Positions 34,677 to 43,792 of a stretch of DNA of 64,000 bases are shown one piece after another. How positions within the stretch are numbered: the first letter of the stretch is position 1; the number at the start of each line of letters is the position of its first letter. The notes below the pieces were generated by a model. The model ran no database searches. It was not told the origin of the DNA and worked only from the letters and a program-made list of their open reading frames with translations. The stretch lies in the NCBI GenBank assembly GCA_964388745.1, contig CAYMBP010000004.1, forward strand, positions 1 to 64,000. The letters are read 5' to 3'. This DNA comes from CAYMBP01 sp964388745. Lineage in GTDB: Bacteria; Babelota; Babeliae; Babelales; RVW-14. The translations under genes were made by a program, and so were the position numbers.

Positions 34677-36053
34677 ATGGCAGAGCCTACTGGTCAACTA
34701 CGTGTATCATCTGTGCAGTCATCAACACCGTCGGTAACTGGTAGAGCAATGCCTGTAAGTATAGAGGCTGAAAAATCTGTACTTGCAGCTCTTTTATTAA
34801 ATGATGACAACCTCACTCTTGTTGCAGATTTTTTAAAACCTGTTGATTTTTCATTAAAATCGCATCAACTAATTTATCAAGCAATTCTTGATGTTGCTCA
34901 GCAGAGTCAAAAAGTTGATATTGTTGTACTAAATGATTACTTTGAGCGGCAACAGCAAGTTGATGATATGGGAGGAGTGGGGTATCTTCTTGAGCTTCAA
35001 GAAGATATTCCTTCTGTTGGTCTTATTCAACAACATGCAAAAATTGTTAAAGATAAAGCAATCTTGCGCCACTTAATTACTGCAGCTTCAGATATTATTG
35101 GTACTTGTTATGATAATAATATTGATGAAGTTGATGTTGTTCTTGACAAGGCTGAACAAAAAATATTTCAACTCGCGAGCAAGATAGCTCCACCATCATT
35201 TGTCCAGCTTAATGTTATTTTGAAGCAAGCTTTTCATAATCTTTCGCAAATGAAATCAACCCAGCAGGGTGTTACCGGTGTTTCAACAGGATTTGTGCAG
35301 TTTGATGAAATGACGTCAGGTATGCAAAAAAGTGATTTACTTATTTTAGCTGGCCGTCCATCAATGGGTAAAACTGCATTAGCTCTTAACATTGCTCTTA
35401 ACTCATGGAGAAATGGTCATGCCGTTGGTATTTTTTCTCTTGAAATGTCATCTGAGCAATTAGTGCTTCGTATGTTATCATCAGAGAGTTGCATTCCTTA
35501 TCAAAAAATTCGGAATGCACAATTATCATCTGAAGAATTTATGGAAATGACTGATACTGCAGCTCGACTAGCAGAAGCAAAAATATTTATAGATGATACG
35601 CCTTCATTAAATATTATGGAATTGCGAGCAAAAGCTCGTAAACTTAAGTCTCAAGTTGACCTTGAACTCATAGTTATTGATTACTTGCAGTTACTTAATT
35701 CACATCAGCGCCATGAAAATAGAACACAAGAAATTTCAGCTATCTCTCGTTCACTGAAGGCTCTTGCTAAAGAGCTTGATATTCCTGTGCTAGCCTTGTC
35801 TCAGTTATCTAGATCACTTGAAACGCGCATGGATAAACGTCCTATGTTATCAGATCTTCGTGAATCTGGAGCGATAGAGCAAGATGGAGATGTTATATTT
35901 TTTGTTTATCGAGATGTGGTTTATAATCCAGATACAGAATATCCTGATCATGCAGAAATAATTATTGGCAAACAGAGAAATGGACCTGTTGGATCATTTC
36001 ATGTTGGCTTTCATGGAGAAATTGCTCGATTTGCTGATCTTCAAGGAGGATAA
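34677..36053 (+). CDS. dnaB: Replicative DNA helicase DnaB
   Basis: DnaB unwinds DNA at the replication fork as a hexamer. The 458-residue protein has the N-terminal domain (AEKSVLAALLLNDD onwards) and a RecA-like C-terminal domain. Walker A is GRPSMGKT at 226-233 and Walker B is IVIDYLQLL at 331-339. The arginine-finger region SQLSRSLETRMDKRP and SGAIEQDGD are present. There is no intein. The N-terminal 25 residues are a Ser/Thr/Pro-rich extension. It follows rplI by 15 bases; rplI-dnaB is a common bacterial pair. Confidence 0.96.
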   Translation: MAEPTGQLRVSSVQSSTPSVTGRAMPVSIEAEKSVLAALLLNDDNLTLVADFLKPVDFSLKSHQLIYQAILDVAQQSQKVDIVVLNDYFERQQQVDDMGGVGYLLELQEDIPSVGLIQQHAKIVKDKAILRHLITAASDIIGTCYDNNIDEVDVVLDKAEQKIFQLASKIAPPSFVQLNVILKQAFHNLSQMKSTQQGVTGVSTGFVQFDEMTSGMQKSDLLILAGRPSMGKTALALNIALNSWRNGHAVGIFSLEMSSEQLVLRMLSSESCIPYQKIRNAQLSSEEFMEMTDTAARLAEAKIFIDDTPSLNIMELRAKARKLKSQVDLELIVIDYLQLLNSHQRHENRTQEISAISRSLKALAKELDIPVLALSQLSRSLETRMDKRPMLSDLRESGAIEQDGDVIFFVYRDVVYNPDTEYPDHAEIIIGKQRNGPVGSFHVGFHGEIARFADLQGG

Positions 36054-36076
36054 GCGTTAAAGAGGAAAGGATTGAA

Positions 36077-36583
36077 GTGAAAGAAGAGATTATTCTTGGA
36101 ATTGACCCAGGATTTTCGGTAACAGGGTTTGGTGTTATTAAAAAAAATCATACAACAGCACAACTTAAAGATTGTGGTTATTTAAAAATGAAATCAACTG
36201 ATAGCTTATCTAAGCGAATAGGGCAGTTTTATGATTTTTTTATTGAGAAAATTAAATTGCATGCAATAACAATGATAGCTTTAGAGACTCCATTTTTGGG
36301 AAAAAACACTCAGTCTTTTCTTAAGCTTGGCTATCTTCGAGGGATCTTATATTTGTTGGCAGAGCAGCATCAACTCTTATTATCCGAATTTGCCCCACGC
36401 CAGGTTAAAGCAGCCGTAACAGGTTCTGGTGCAGCAACAAAAGACCAAGTTGCCTTTATGGTCATGAGGCTTTTTCCTAAAGTTCAGGAATACAAAGCAG
36501 CTCAAAAACAAGACGTTACAGATGCTTTAGCTGTATCACTTTGTGGATTTTGGCATAGTCAGGCGCAACAACCGCGCGTATAA
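36077..36583 (+). CDS. ruvC: Crossover junction endodeoxyribonuclease RuvC
   Basis: RuvC cuts Holliday junctions as a dimer. All four acidic residues are in place: D10 (GIDPG), E70 (ALETPF), D146 and D149 (KQDVTDALA). Length of 168 is typical. The start is GTG 36077, with GGAAAGG six bases upstream. It is probably the last gene of the rplI-dnaB-ruvC transcript. RuvA and RuvB are not in the window. Confidence 0.94.
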   Translation: MKEEIILGIDPGFSVTGFGVIKKNHTTAQLKDCGYLKMKSTDSLSKRIGQFYDFFIEKIKLHAITMIALETPFLGKNTQSFLKLGYLRGILYLLAEQHQLLLSEFAPRQVKAAVTGSGAATKDQVAFMVMRLFPKVQEYKAAQKQDVTDALAVSLCGFWHSQAQQPRV

Positions 36584-36628
36584 AAAGAGAGAAGAGGTCT
36601 TTGATATGGTTTCTATTACGTTTTAAAT

Positions 36629-37091
36629 TTTTGATAATTTTTTGCTCCGATAATCGTTATTATGTAAACAATAGAGGGTAGGAATATTTTTAAAAGATTA
36701 TTATAATGTTAAGAATAAAGACATTCGTGCCGTAGGCACGATAGGTTTCACAATACGCCTGACTCACTAATACTTATCAGTATTCCAGATCAACAGTCAC
36801 AATAAAAAACAACAGAATTTACTTACGATACCATTTACATTACAAATTCAAACACAAAAACTCTCAATTAAAAGCAAAGACTTTACCCCTTATGCCCATG
36901 TTATTTATATTAATTTAACGATTACTGCATCTGAACATCAACCAACCTCAAACCAATCGCACGTTAAATAACAAAATCAACAAAAATAACCTTCTCACGA
37001 AAAATAAAGAAAATAATCATAAAAAGAAAAGCTTTCGCTCCATCATCTAAGTTAAAAACTAAATACATATCGGAGCAAAAAATTATCAAAA
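36629..37091. mobile_element. MITE-like non-coding element with 24-bp terminal inverted repeats
   Basis: The 24 bases at 36629-36652 (TTTTGATAATTTTTTGCTCC then GATA) are perfectly repeated in inverse orientation at 37068-37091. The 463-bp unit between ruvC and the WD40-like gene contains no open frame of note. It includes a small hairpin CGTGCC-GTA-GGCACG at 36726-36740. The right half is strikingly poor in T and G on the plus strand. I see no clear target-site duplication, so the element status is an inference from the repeats. No transposase is present. Confidence 0.5.
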
Positions 37092-37187
37092 GCTAATAAA
37101 AATAACAACTAAAAGACTCTTACTTTGTTAGTCAAATCTTATCGTTCACAGGACAGCAAGAACTTATCTATCAAATTTAAGGGTAAA

Positions 37188-37814
37188 TTATATCCAATAA
37201 ATAACATTACCCAGCCTATCTCCTGTAGCAAAGCCTCTTCCATTAGGTGAAAATACAATTTTGGTAATATTTGTATGGTGGCCTTCAAGTATTTGATAAT
37301 AATTTTCATTATCAAATACACCAATGAGTCCACTCTCAAATCCAACAATGAGTTGATTATTATTGGGGGAAAAAGCCATTGTACTTACTTTAGAGCCTTC
37401 TGGTATATCTATTTTCTTTCTGATTGTTATATTGTTTTCAGTAATTAAAATATTATTTTTATATACAAAGGCACAAACTCCATTATTAATTATATTATCA
37501 ATAAGACGAGGCTTTTTGTGTTGAGGGGGATTACATGCACAAATCCATTTTCCACTGATTAAACAAAAAGTTTCCATTTCTATAGAATTAGTAACACGTA
37601 TTTTTTGTGATTCAAGGAAAAATTCTATATCAATAACAGGATCTTGATCAACTGTTGTGTGAGATGACTTAAATGTCGTACAATGTCGATATAATACGCT
37701 TTGCTCTTGTTTTCCTGAAGAGCTACACTTTATAGAGTCTAATAACTGATTTTTCATTGAATGAAGCAACAAAGCTGGCATAAAAGAAATAATAAGAAAT
37801 AATAATAATTTCAT
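37188..37814 (-). CDS. Short exported WD40-like protein
   Basis: From ATG 37814 (AAGGA eight bases upstream) the protein has 208 residues. It starts with a signal peptide MKLLLFLIISFMPALLL. The C-terminal half shows WD40-type blades. The clearest are VSTMAFSPNNNQLIVGFESG and the following GHHTNITKIVFSPNG...GNVIYWI; about four blades can be traced. Full WD40 propellers need six to eight blades, so this is either a truncated gene or a protein that oligomerises. The stop falls right after the last blade, beside the MITE-like element. The function is unknown. Confidence 0.7.
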   Translation of the reverse strand: MKLLLFLIISFMPALLLHSMKNQLLDSIKCSSSGKQEQSVLYRHCTTFKSSHTTVDQDPVIDIEFFLESQKIRVTNSIEMETFCLISGKWICACNPPQHKKPRLIDNIINNGVCAFVYKNNILITENNITIRKKIDIPEGSKVSTMAFSPNNNQLIVGFESGLIGVFDNENYYQILEGHHTNITKIVFSPNGRGFATGDRLGNVIYWI

Positions 37815-38300
37815 TATCAAATTCCTTATAAAATGTTAAAAATAAGTTCTTTTTATTAAGAAAATTGATTATATAAGTTGTTATCATGCAATATATTTTT
37901 TTTTTTAATCAAATAATTTATAAAGTTCTTTATTTTCAAAAGATATAATTGATAATTTTGTTATAAAGAAATTTGTTGATTAAAAAGTGTCTCTTAGGCT
38001 TGTTCAATTATTTGCTCAATAAGCTGAGCAACGAACATTACATATGCTAAGCACTGATCATTATTCATATTAATCACAGCATACTTGCTTAGTCCAAACT
38101 TTTCCTTTATAAGATAGCGCAAAAACTTTAGTTGTATTTTTTGCTCTATCTTCTTTGTCATTAGAATAGGACTCAAGAATGAAGCTTGATTTTTTATATC
38201 AATTGAGAGAAGATTTTAGCTTTTGCTCAAGTGCTTAATAAAGAAAACCACTCACAATAAAAAAGTAAATAAAAATAATTGTCAAGGTGTTGATTTCATT
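37815..38300. other. AT-rich spacer with a doubtful small frame
   Basis: About 490 bases upstream of proS. It is very AT-rich with T-runs near 37895. A minus-strand frame at 37994-38161 could encode a 55-residue helical peptide (see separate entry). Otherwise nothing is recognised. Confidence 0.4.
37994..38161 (-). CDS. Doubtful small open frame
   Basis: A frame from ATG 38161 encodes 55 residues (MTKKIEQKIQLKFLRYLIKE...), amphipathic and plausible as protein, ending LIEQIIEQA. It has no SD and no recognised family. A TTG at 38176 is an alternative start. It could be a remnant of a larger gene. Confidence 0.25.
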   Translation of the reverse strand: MTKKIEQKIQLKFLRYLIKEKFGLSKYAVINMNNDQCLAYVMFVAQLIEQIIEQA

Positions 38301-38305
38301 TTTCA

Positions 38306-38333
38306 TTGCAAGAGAAGTGGTTCGTGGTATACT
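38306..38333 (+). promoter_or_regulatory. Promoter of proS
   Basis: TTGCAA (38306-38311), a 16-base spacer and TATACT (38328-38333), with TG two bases before the -10. It lies about 55 bases before the proS start codon. Confidence 0.6.
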
Positions 38334-38389
38334 CTTTTCAATTATATTTGTTAGTTAGATTATACCTGAACTACTTGTAGAAAGCTGCT

Positions 38390-39823
38390 ATGAAAAAACT
38401 TCCATCAATAAAAGATGACTTTGCTCAATGGTATCAAGAGGTGCTTATCCAAGCTGAACTTATTGATCAATCTGAAACACGTGGATGCTTTGTTATTAGG
38501 CCTTATGGATATTCACTTTGGGAAAATATTGTTAAAGAACTTGATGAGCGCATTAAATCCGAAGGTGCCTTAAACGCGTATTTTCCTCTTCTTTTGCCCG
38601 AATCCTTTTTAACCAAAGAGGCTGAGCATGTAGAAGGTTTTGCACCCGAGCTTGCAGTCGTAACACATGGTGGAGGGAAAAAACTTGAAGAACCGCTTGT
38701 TGTCAGGCCAACTTCTGAGACAATGTTTTACAGTATGTTTGCCCGCTGGATTAAATCTTGGCGTGACTTACCTATGAAGATTAATCAATGGGCAAATGTT
38801 GTTCGATGGGAAATGAGAACTCGCCCTTTTTTAAGAACTCTTGAGTTTTTATGGCAAGAGGGCCATACAGCTCATGCAACGCATGAAGAGGCTGTTAAAA
38901 CTGCTGAAAAAATGCTTTCTCACTACAAAACACTTTATGAAGATTATTTAGCAATACCTGTTTTTTCAGGGATAAAATCAGATTCAGAACGATTTGCAGG
39001 AGCTGAGCGAACTTACACAATTGAAGGAATTATGCCTGATGGTAAAGCCTTACAAATGTGCACTTCTCATGTACTCTCACATAGCTTTCCTCAATCATTT
39101 GGTATTAAGTTTCAAAATAAAGATGGTGTGGAAGAAGTCCCTTTTTGTACAAGTTGGGGATTCACTACACGAGCAATTGGTGCATTAGTAATGGTTCATG
39201 GTGATGAAAAAGGACTTATTATCCCTCCCAAAATTGCCCCAATAAAAGCAGCAATTGTTCCCATATTTAAAACAGAAGAAGAAAAAAATATTGTTTTTGA
39301 ATCTGCTGAAAAAATAAAAAAATTACTTAGTAAGTCATATAGCGATGTCATTATTGATACAAGTGATAATAAGTCTCCTGGAGCCAAATTTTATCACTGG
39401 GAGTTGAGAGGAGTTCCTCTTCGAATTGAAATTGGTCCTCGTGATGCTGCTGCTGGTAATGTTGTATTAGTTGATCGTGCAGAACAAGACAAAGAAAAGA
39501 AAAAGAAAATAATACCAATGAGTCAGCTTGAAGCTGCGTACACATCAACCCTAACGGCTATACAGCACAAATTATTCAAACAGGCACAAGAAAAAATTGC
39601 TCAACACATGCATAAAGAGAGAGAGTTAAATACATTTGCACAAAAGCTTGAAAATGAAAATGGACTATATCATGTTGGATGGTGTAAAAAAACATCATGC
39701 GAGGCACTTCTTAAAAAATATAAAGGCACTATTCGCTGCTTACTAGATAAGAAGGAAATGATAAAGTGCTTTGCTTGTGGAGAAAAAAGTCAGGCAGATA
39801 TTTTTGTTGCAAAAGCATACTAG
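38390..39823 (+). CDS. proS: Prolyl-tRNA synthetase, archaeal/eukaryote-type
   Basis: This enzyme charges tRNA-Pro. The 477-residue protein lacks the editing insertion of the long E. coli-type enzyme and resembles the short ProS group shared with archaea and eukaryotes. It has the class II motifs VVRPTSETMFY, the RWEMRTRPFLRTLEFLWQEG region (motif 2) and TRAIGALVMVHGD (motif 3). Its C-terminal extension contains a Cys set (CKKTSC, CLLDKK, CFACG) that likely binds zinc. A promoter with a TATACT -10 precedes it. It is single-gene. Confidence 0.95.
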   Translation: MKKLPSIKDDFAQWYQEVLIQAELIDQSETRGCFVIRPYGYSLWENIVKELDERIKSEGALNAYFPLLLPESFLTKEAEHVEGFAPELAVVTHGGGKKLEEPLVVRPTSETMFYSMFARWIKSWRDLPMKINQWANVVRWEMRTRPFLRTLEFLWQEGHTAHATHEEAVKTAEKMLSHYKTLYEDYLAIPVFSGIKSDSERFAGAERTYTIEGIMPDGKALQMCTSHVLSHSFPQSFGIKFQNKDGVEEVPFCTSWGFTTRAIGALVMVHGDEKGLIIPPKIAPIKAAIVPIFKTEEEKNIVFESAEKIKKLLSKSYSDVIIDTSDNKSPGAKFYHWELRGVPLRIEIGPRDAAAGNVVLVDRAEQDKEKKKKIIPMSQLEAAYTSTLTAIQHKLFKQAQEKIAQHMHKERELNTFAQKLENENGLYHVGWCKKTSCEALLKKYKGTIRCLLDKKEMIKCFACGEKSQADIFVAKAY

Positions 39824-39914
39824 AGCGGTCAGAGCTTCAGTATTCTAGTTTCTTAGTCATTATTTTTGTATTCTATTGCCTGTTAATTATCCTGAAAGCA
39901 TCGTGATACAATCT

Positions 39915-39945
39915 ATCGGCGCCACACGAACAATAGGGCGCCGAT
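39915..39945. promoter_or_regulatory. GC-rich hairpin upstream of xerD
   Basis: ATCGGCGCC (39915-39923) pairs perfectly with GGCGCCGAT (39937-39945) around a 13-base loop. It is the most GC-rich structure in the surroundings, without a T-run on either side. It could terminate proS transcription or be a protein-binding site. Confidence 0.4.
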
Positions 39946-39994
39946 CTTAAAAAGCAGACAATCCCTATAAGTTTAATTATAAAAGGAGAGCATC

Positions 39995-40906
39995 ATGACG
40001 AATGAAGAATATGTAGTTCAATTTCATACTTATTTATTAACAGAAAAGCGAGTCTCAAAGAATACGCTTGATGCTTATAATCGAGATATTCAGCAATTTG
40101 TTATCTATTGTCAAGAACATGAGCTAGAGTTTAACACTCTGAAAAAAAATGATTTAACAAAATTTCTTGCTTTTCATAAAAGAAGTGGAATTAAATCTCG
40201 CAGCATTGCACGAAAGATATCTTCACTTAAACAACTATTTGCTTATCTGCATGAAAATTATCAAATAGAAAACATTGCAAGCCTACTCTCAACACCTAAA
40301 ATAGAACAACACTTGCCCACTTATTTAACAGAACAAGAAGTTCAAAAATTACTTATTGCAGCACAAAAAGATATAACTCCAAAAGGAGTCCGTGATAAAG
40401 TTATGCTCTACCTTTTATATGCATCTGGACTTCGTGTCTCAGAACTTGTTGAATTAACGGTTAATCAAATTCGCTTTGATACAGGATTTGTACAACTTAT
40501 GGGCAAAGGAAAAAAAGAGAGACATGTGCCACTGCCTCGTAATATGATTGATCTTTTACGTCATTACTGTGATACGATCAGGCCGGAGTTTACTAAAAGT
40601 TTTCAGGAATCTCCTGATCACATGTATCTCTTTCCTGTTATATATCGCAAAAGTATTAAGCCAATCTCGCGACAACTTTTTTGGCTTTCACTCAAAAAAT
40701 TATTGGCACAAGCTCAATTATTTAAAAATGTCTCTCCCCACACTCTACGACATTCGCTTGCAACTCATTTACTAAAAAATGGAGCAGACATTAGATCACT
40801 TCAAATGCTTTTGGGACATGAAAGTCTTGCAACCATTCAGATTTACACCCACCTAGATAAAAGCGATATCAGAAAAGTATACGACAAAAAACATCCAAGA
40901 GCATAA
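39995..40906 (+). CDS. xerD: Site-specific tyrosine recombinase XerD
   Basis: This enzyme resolves chromosome dimers at dif with XerC. The 303-residue protein has the N-terminal SAM-like core-binding domain and a catalytic domain with R147 (ASGLRVSE), K171 region (GKGKKERHVPLP), H249-x2-R252 (HTLRHSLAT), H275 (LGHESLAT) and Y284. It ends in HPRA, the C-terminus of E. coli XerD, which is why I call it XerD and not XerC. SD is AAAAGGAG. The stop abuts the recF stop. No dif site was recognised here. Confidence 0.92.
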   Translation: MTNEEYVVQFHTYLLTEKRVSKNTLDAYNRDIQQFVIYCQEHELEFNTLKKNDLTKFLAFHKRSGIKSRSIARKISSLKQLFAYLHENYQIENIASLLSTPKIEQHLPTYLTEQEVQKLLIAAQKDITPKGVRDKVMLYLLYASGLRVSELVELTVNQIRFDTGFVQLMGKGKKERHVPLPRNMIDLLRHYCDTIRPEFTKSFQESPDHMYLFPVIYRKSIKPISRQLFWLSLKKLLAQAQLFKNVSPHTLRHSLATHLLKNGADIRSLQMLLGHESLATIQIYTHLDKSDIRKVYDKKHPRA

Positions 40907-42010
40907 CTATTGCTTGTTAAGATAAACTCGCTGAGCCGTAACAGCATCAAGAATAGGTGTATTAATTGGACAAGTAAGAAAAACTTGAAATTGTAATGAA
41001 TTAATTAAATTAAGGCACGAGCCAATACGCTGTGCATCAAAATCTGTTACAAAATCATCAAGAAGTAAAACGCCAGCCTCTCCTGTACTATTTGTCTCTT
41101 GAATTTGGGCAATTTTTAAGAGAAAAGTTAATAATTTTTGCTGACCACGAGACGCAAAAATGCGTGCCTTTTTATGCTCAAAAAGCAAGATAAAGTCATC
41201 AAGGTGGGCCCCAAAAAGAGTTCTTCCATAACGCAACTCTTGCTCTAAGTTACGATTACTCCATCTACTCCAAAAAACATCAAAATCACTTTCATCCTTC
41301 ATGCCTTTTTTTTGATATTGAGTACTAAAGCTTTGTTCATCAAATCCAGGAAAATAATCACTCAGCAATAAACTAATTCTTTTTTCAAGTGAATCAAGGT
41401 AATGACATCTCAATTTTTGAAGCTCGAAAGAAGCTTCCCATAATTTGTTGCTCCACAAATACATTTCTTTATGAAAATAACTATCCCTTAGACTAGATTG
41501 GCCACGATGAATAAGTGCATTACGATGAGCAAGTATTTGCTTATACTCTTTGAATGTAGCCAAAATTGATGGATCAATTAAAAATAAGGAATAATTTAAG
41601 AAATCACGTCGATATTCAGGAGCCCCACTTACCAATTCACTATCTTGGGCACAGAGCGTAACAATGCGATGCTGATTGATTAATTCTTTATATGAGGAAA
41701 TTTGCTTGCCATTGAGAAGAACCTGCTTCCCTGTTTTTTGTGAAAAACCAGCCTTAATACTCTCATCAATATCGTGAGAAGTATTGTTGGCCTGAATTTC
41801 AATAAAAAAATGGTCTCCATCAATCTTAACAAGATCTCGATTCAGATGAGTACGAAACGAGCGAAGATAACAGCTATAATGAATAGCTTCCAGCAAAGAG
41901 CTTTTACCTGAGCCATTATCTCCTTGAATAATGATACATCGCTCACTAAAGGAAAACAACGCATCATCAAAACATCTAAAATTTTTAAGTCGAACTGAGT
42001 TAATAATCAC
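40907..42010 (-). CDS. recF: DNA replication and repair protein RecF
   Basis: RecF loads RecA at gapped DNA. The 367-residue protein has VRLKNFRCF, Walker A GDNGSGKS (30-37), the signature-like ASRGQQKLLTFLLKIAQ and a Walker B LLLDDFVTDFD. The start is GTG 42010, nine bases after the dnaN stop, without a clear SD, so it is probably coupled to dnaN. dnaN-recF is a conserved pair; dnaA and gyrB are not beside it here. Confidence 0.94.
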   Translation of the reverse strand: MIINSVRLKNFRCFDDALFSFSERCIIIQGDNGSGKSSLLEAIHYSCYLRSFRTHLNRDLVKIDGDHFFIEIQANNTSHDIDESIKAGFSQKTGKQVLLNGKQISSYKELINQHRIVTLCAQDSELVSGAPEYRRDFLNYSLFLIDPSILATFKEYKQILAHRNALIHRGQSSLRDSYFHKEMYLWSNKLWEASFELQKLRCHYLDSLEKRISLLLSDYFPGFDEQSFSTQYQKKGMKDESDFDVFWSRWSNRNLEQELRYGRTLFGAHLDDFILLFEHKKARIFASRGQQKLLTFLLKIAQIQETNSTGEAGVLLLDDFVTDFDAQRIGSCLNLINSLQFQVFLTCPINTPILDAVTAQRVYLNKQ

Positions 42011-42018
42011 GTAACTAA

Positions 42019-43140
42019 TTAATTCGGGCTACTCATTGAAATGGGCATAACCAAGTAGGTAAAATGATAATCTTCTGTTTCAGTCTCAAAAATAATAGGT
42101 TTAGCACCACTTTTGATATAAAAATTTACTTGCTCATCGGGAAAAACATGAAGTCCATTAAGCAAATAAGGAGAATAAAATCGACTTTCTACAGGATCTG
42201 CTTCATATGCCTCAAGCGCAATGTTTTCTTCGAGCTTTCCTACATCTTTATTATATAGCTTAACATTCATGATTCCTGGTGAAAACGTAAAGCTTGTTGA
42301 AACAAATTGCCCAGAAAGTAAGCAGCCTGTCCGCTTAAGTGTCTTGACAAACGGATCCCGGGCTAGTCGAGCTGGAACAAAATCTTTTTTGTCCATAACA
42401 GCTTCATATTGAGGAAAAGCATCTGCAATGAGCTTGGTAAAGAAATTAAAATGTTCGCCCGAAAAAACAAGCTGGTTGCCACACATTCCAAGAAAAATTG
42501 GAACTGAAGGATTACTCTCAACAAGTTTTTTTACTTCCATGACTGCTCGCTTTGGAATGAGCCACTTCTTATTTTCATTAAGGGAATATTGTGATGACTC
42601 AATTTTGGCAAGACAATGGCCATCAGTTGCCACCATAGACATTTTTTCTTCATTAACTTCTAACAACATACCATTAAGTGCATTGTTCGCATTATTTTGA
42701 GGAATAAGAAATGCAACTTTATTGAGCAATTTAAGTAAACCTGCACCTTCAATTCCCATCATATTTTCAATTCGCTCTGGAAAGGGAGGAAAATCTGATG
42801 AATCCTTAATGTTCAAAGCAAGGTCAACACCATTTGAAGAGAGGTGAAGTTGACTATCTTTAAGGCTAAACAATATCTCACCATCCATCTCTTTGACAAT
42901 ATCAAATATACGCTTTCCCGGAATAAGAAAACTTGTTGTCTCATTTGAATTGCTTTCAATAGCCATTGTTGACTGCAAACTAATCTCAAGATCTGTTGCC
43001 TTAAGAGTAAGCTCTCGTGGTGTAATTTGAAATAGAACAGTCTCTGTTACCGAAAGCGTTGTACGTTTATTACAAATGGGTTGCATTGAGGAAAGCAAAG
43101 TAAGAAGCTCTTTCTGCTTTGTAGTAAAAGTTACATTCAT
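42019..43140 (-). CDS. dnaN: DNA polymerase III beta sliding clamp
   Basis: The clamp tethers polymerase to DNA. The 373-residue length and three-domain pattern fit, with MNVTFTTKQKELLTLLSSMQ, MVATDGHCLAKIE, and the C-terminal YLVMPIS segment (E. coli YVVMPMR). No family-breaking change is seen. It is followed directly by recF on the minus strand. The large spacer upstream contains the twin small RNAs and no dnaA. Confidence 0.95.
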   Translation of the reverse strand: MNVTFTTKQKELLTLLSSMQPICNKRTTLSVTETVLFQITPRELTLKATDLEISLQSTMAIESNSNETTSFLIPGKRIFDIVKEMDGEILFSLKDSQLHLSSNGVDLALNIKDSSDFPPFPERIENMMGIEGAGLLKLLNKVAFLIPQNNANNALNGMLLEVNEEKMSMVATDGHCLAKIESSQYSLNENKKWLIPKRAVMEVKKLVESNPSVPIFLGMCGNQLVFSGEHFNFFTKLIADAFPQYEAVMDKKDFVPARLARDPFVKTLKRTGCLLSGQFVSTSFTFSPGIMNVKLYNKDVGKLEENIALEAYEADPVESRFYSPYLLNGLHVFPDEQVNFYIKSGAKPIIFETETEDYHFTYLVMPISMSSPN

Positions 43141-43520
43141 AATACGTTATGATGCCTCGTTAAAAGGTGGAAAATACGAACAAGCTACGACAGCAAAGTG
43201 TATCATGATCAGACATAAAATTAAAGCATTATCACAATAGATAACCATACTTTTTTCTATCTGTTTATTAACCCTTTGTACGTTACAATATTTTATACTT
43301 ATATAATTTACACAATCTTAAAAAGATAATCATTGACTTTCAATAATTAGTCGTTATAATTTGTAGACATTTTCATATTTCAATGGTTTTACCAACTTTT
43401 CAATACTGTATCATTTATATAATTTTGAAAAAATCAGGTTATCATACTCAATCATTAATATAAAAATTATATTAGAATAATTTTCTTGAAATGCACGATA
43501 AATAAAAGATTTTAAAAAAA
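43141..43520. other. Very AT-rich spacer upstream of dnaN
   Basis: About 380 bases without a gene, placed between dnaN and the small-RNA pair. I looked for DnaA boxes (TTATCCACA) as an origin candidate and found only poor matches such as TTTACACAA near 43306-43314. It must hold the dnaN promoter on the minus strand. No other structure was seen. Confidence 0.4.
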
Positions 43521-43522
43521 AT

Positions 43523-43550
43523 TTGATTTTTTAAAAAGTATAAGTAAACT
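43523..43550 (+). promoter_or_regulatory. Putative promoter of small RNA 1
   Basis: TTGATT (43523-43528), 16 bases, TAAACT (43545-43550). The same -35 and spacing precede the second copy. Confidence 0.4.
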
Positions 43551-43556
43551 TGTATT

Positions 43557-43636
43557 CAAGATCTTAAATAAGACTTCATTACTACTCTCCTTTCTCCTTT
43601 TTCCGCCATACAAGTTTTCTTGTGTGGCGGTTTTTT
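43557..43636 (+). ncRNA. Candidate small RNA 1 of a tandem pair
   Basis: A putative transcript of about 80 bases. Bases 43572-43613 are identical in the second copy. They include a single-stranded pyrimidine tract with CTCTCC and TTTCTCC, complementary to SD sequences. A 12-bp hairpin CCGCCATACAAG/CTTGTGTGGCGG (43603-43614 with 43619-43630) and TTTTTT form an intrinsic terminator. No open frame is present on the plus strand. Read on the minus strand, the tract looks like an SD before an ATG, an alternative that ends after a few codons. Confidence 0.6.
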
Positions 43637-43758
43637 ATGCTTGCCTTCATATAAACCAGATATTTTGCTTCTTAAGCTGCCTACAAGGGGCGGTAATTAA
43701 TTTCTATGGTTAAATTTTCACCAATTACGGCTTTTTTTAAGCATTTTAACTATTTCCC

Positions 43759-43786
43759 TTGATTTTTTTATGTAATCATGTACAAT
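43759..43786 (+). promoter_or_regulatory. Putative promoter of small RNA 2
   Basis: TTGATT (43759-43764), 16 bases, TACAAT (43781-43786), arranged as for copy 1. Confidence 0.42.
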
Positions 43787-43792
43787 ATAAAC

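Noticed and set aside
43141..43560. Replication origin upstream of dnaN
   Set aside because: The spacer is AT-rich and next to dnaN-recF, but dnaA is absent and no cluster of TTATCCACA-type boxes was found.
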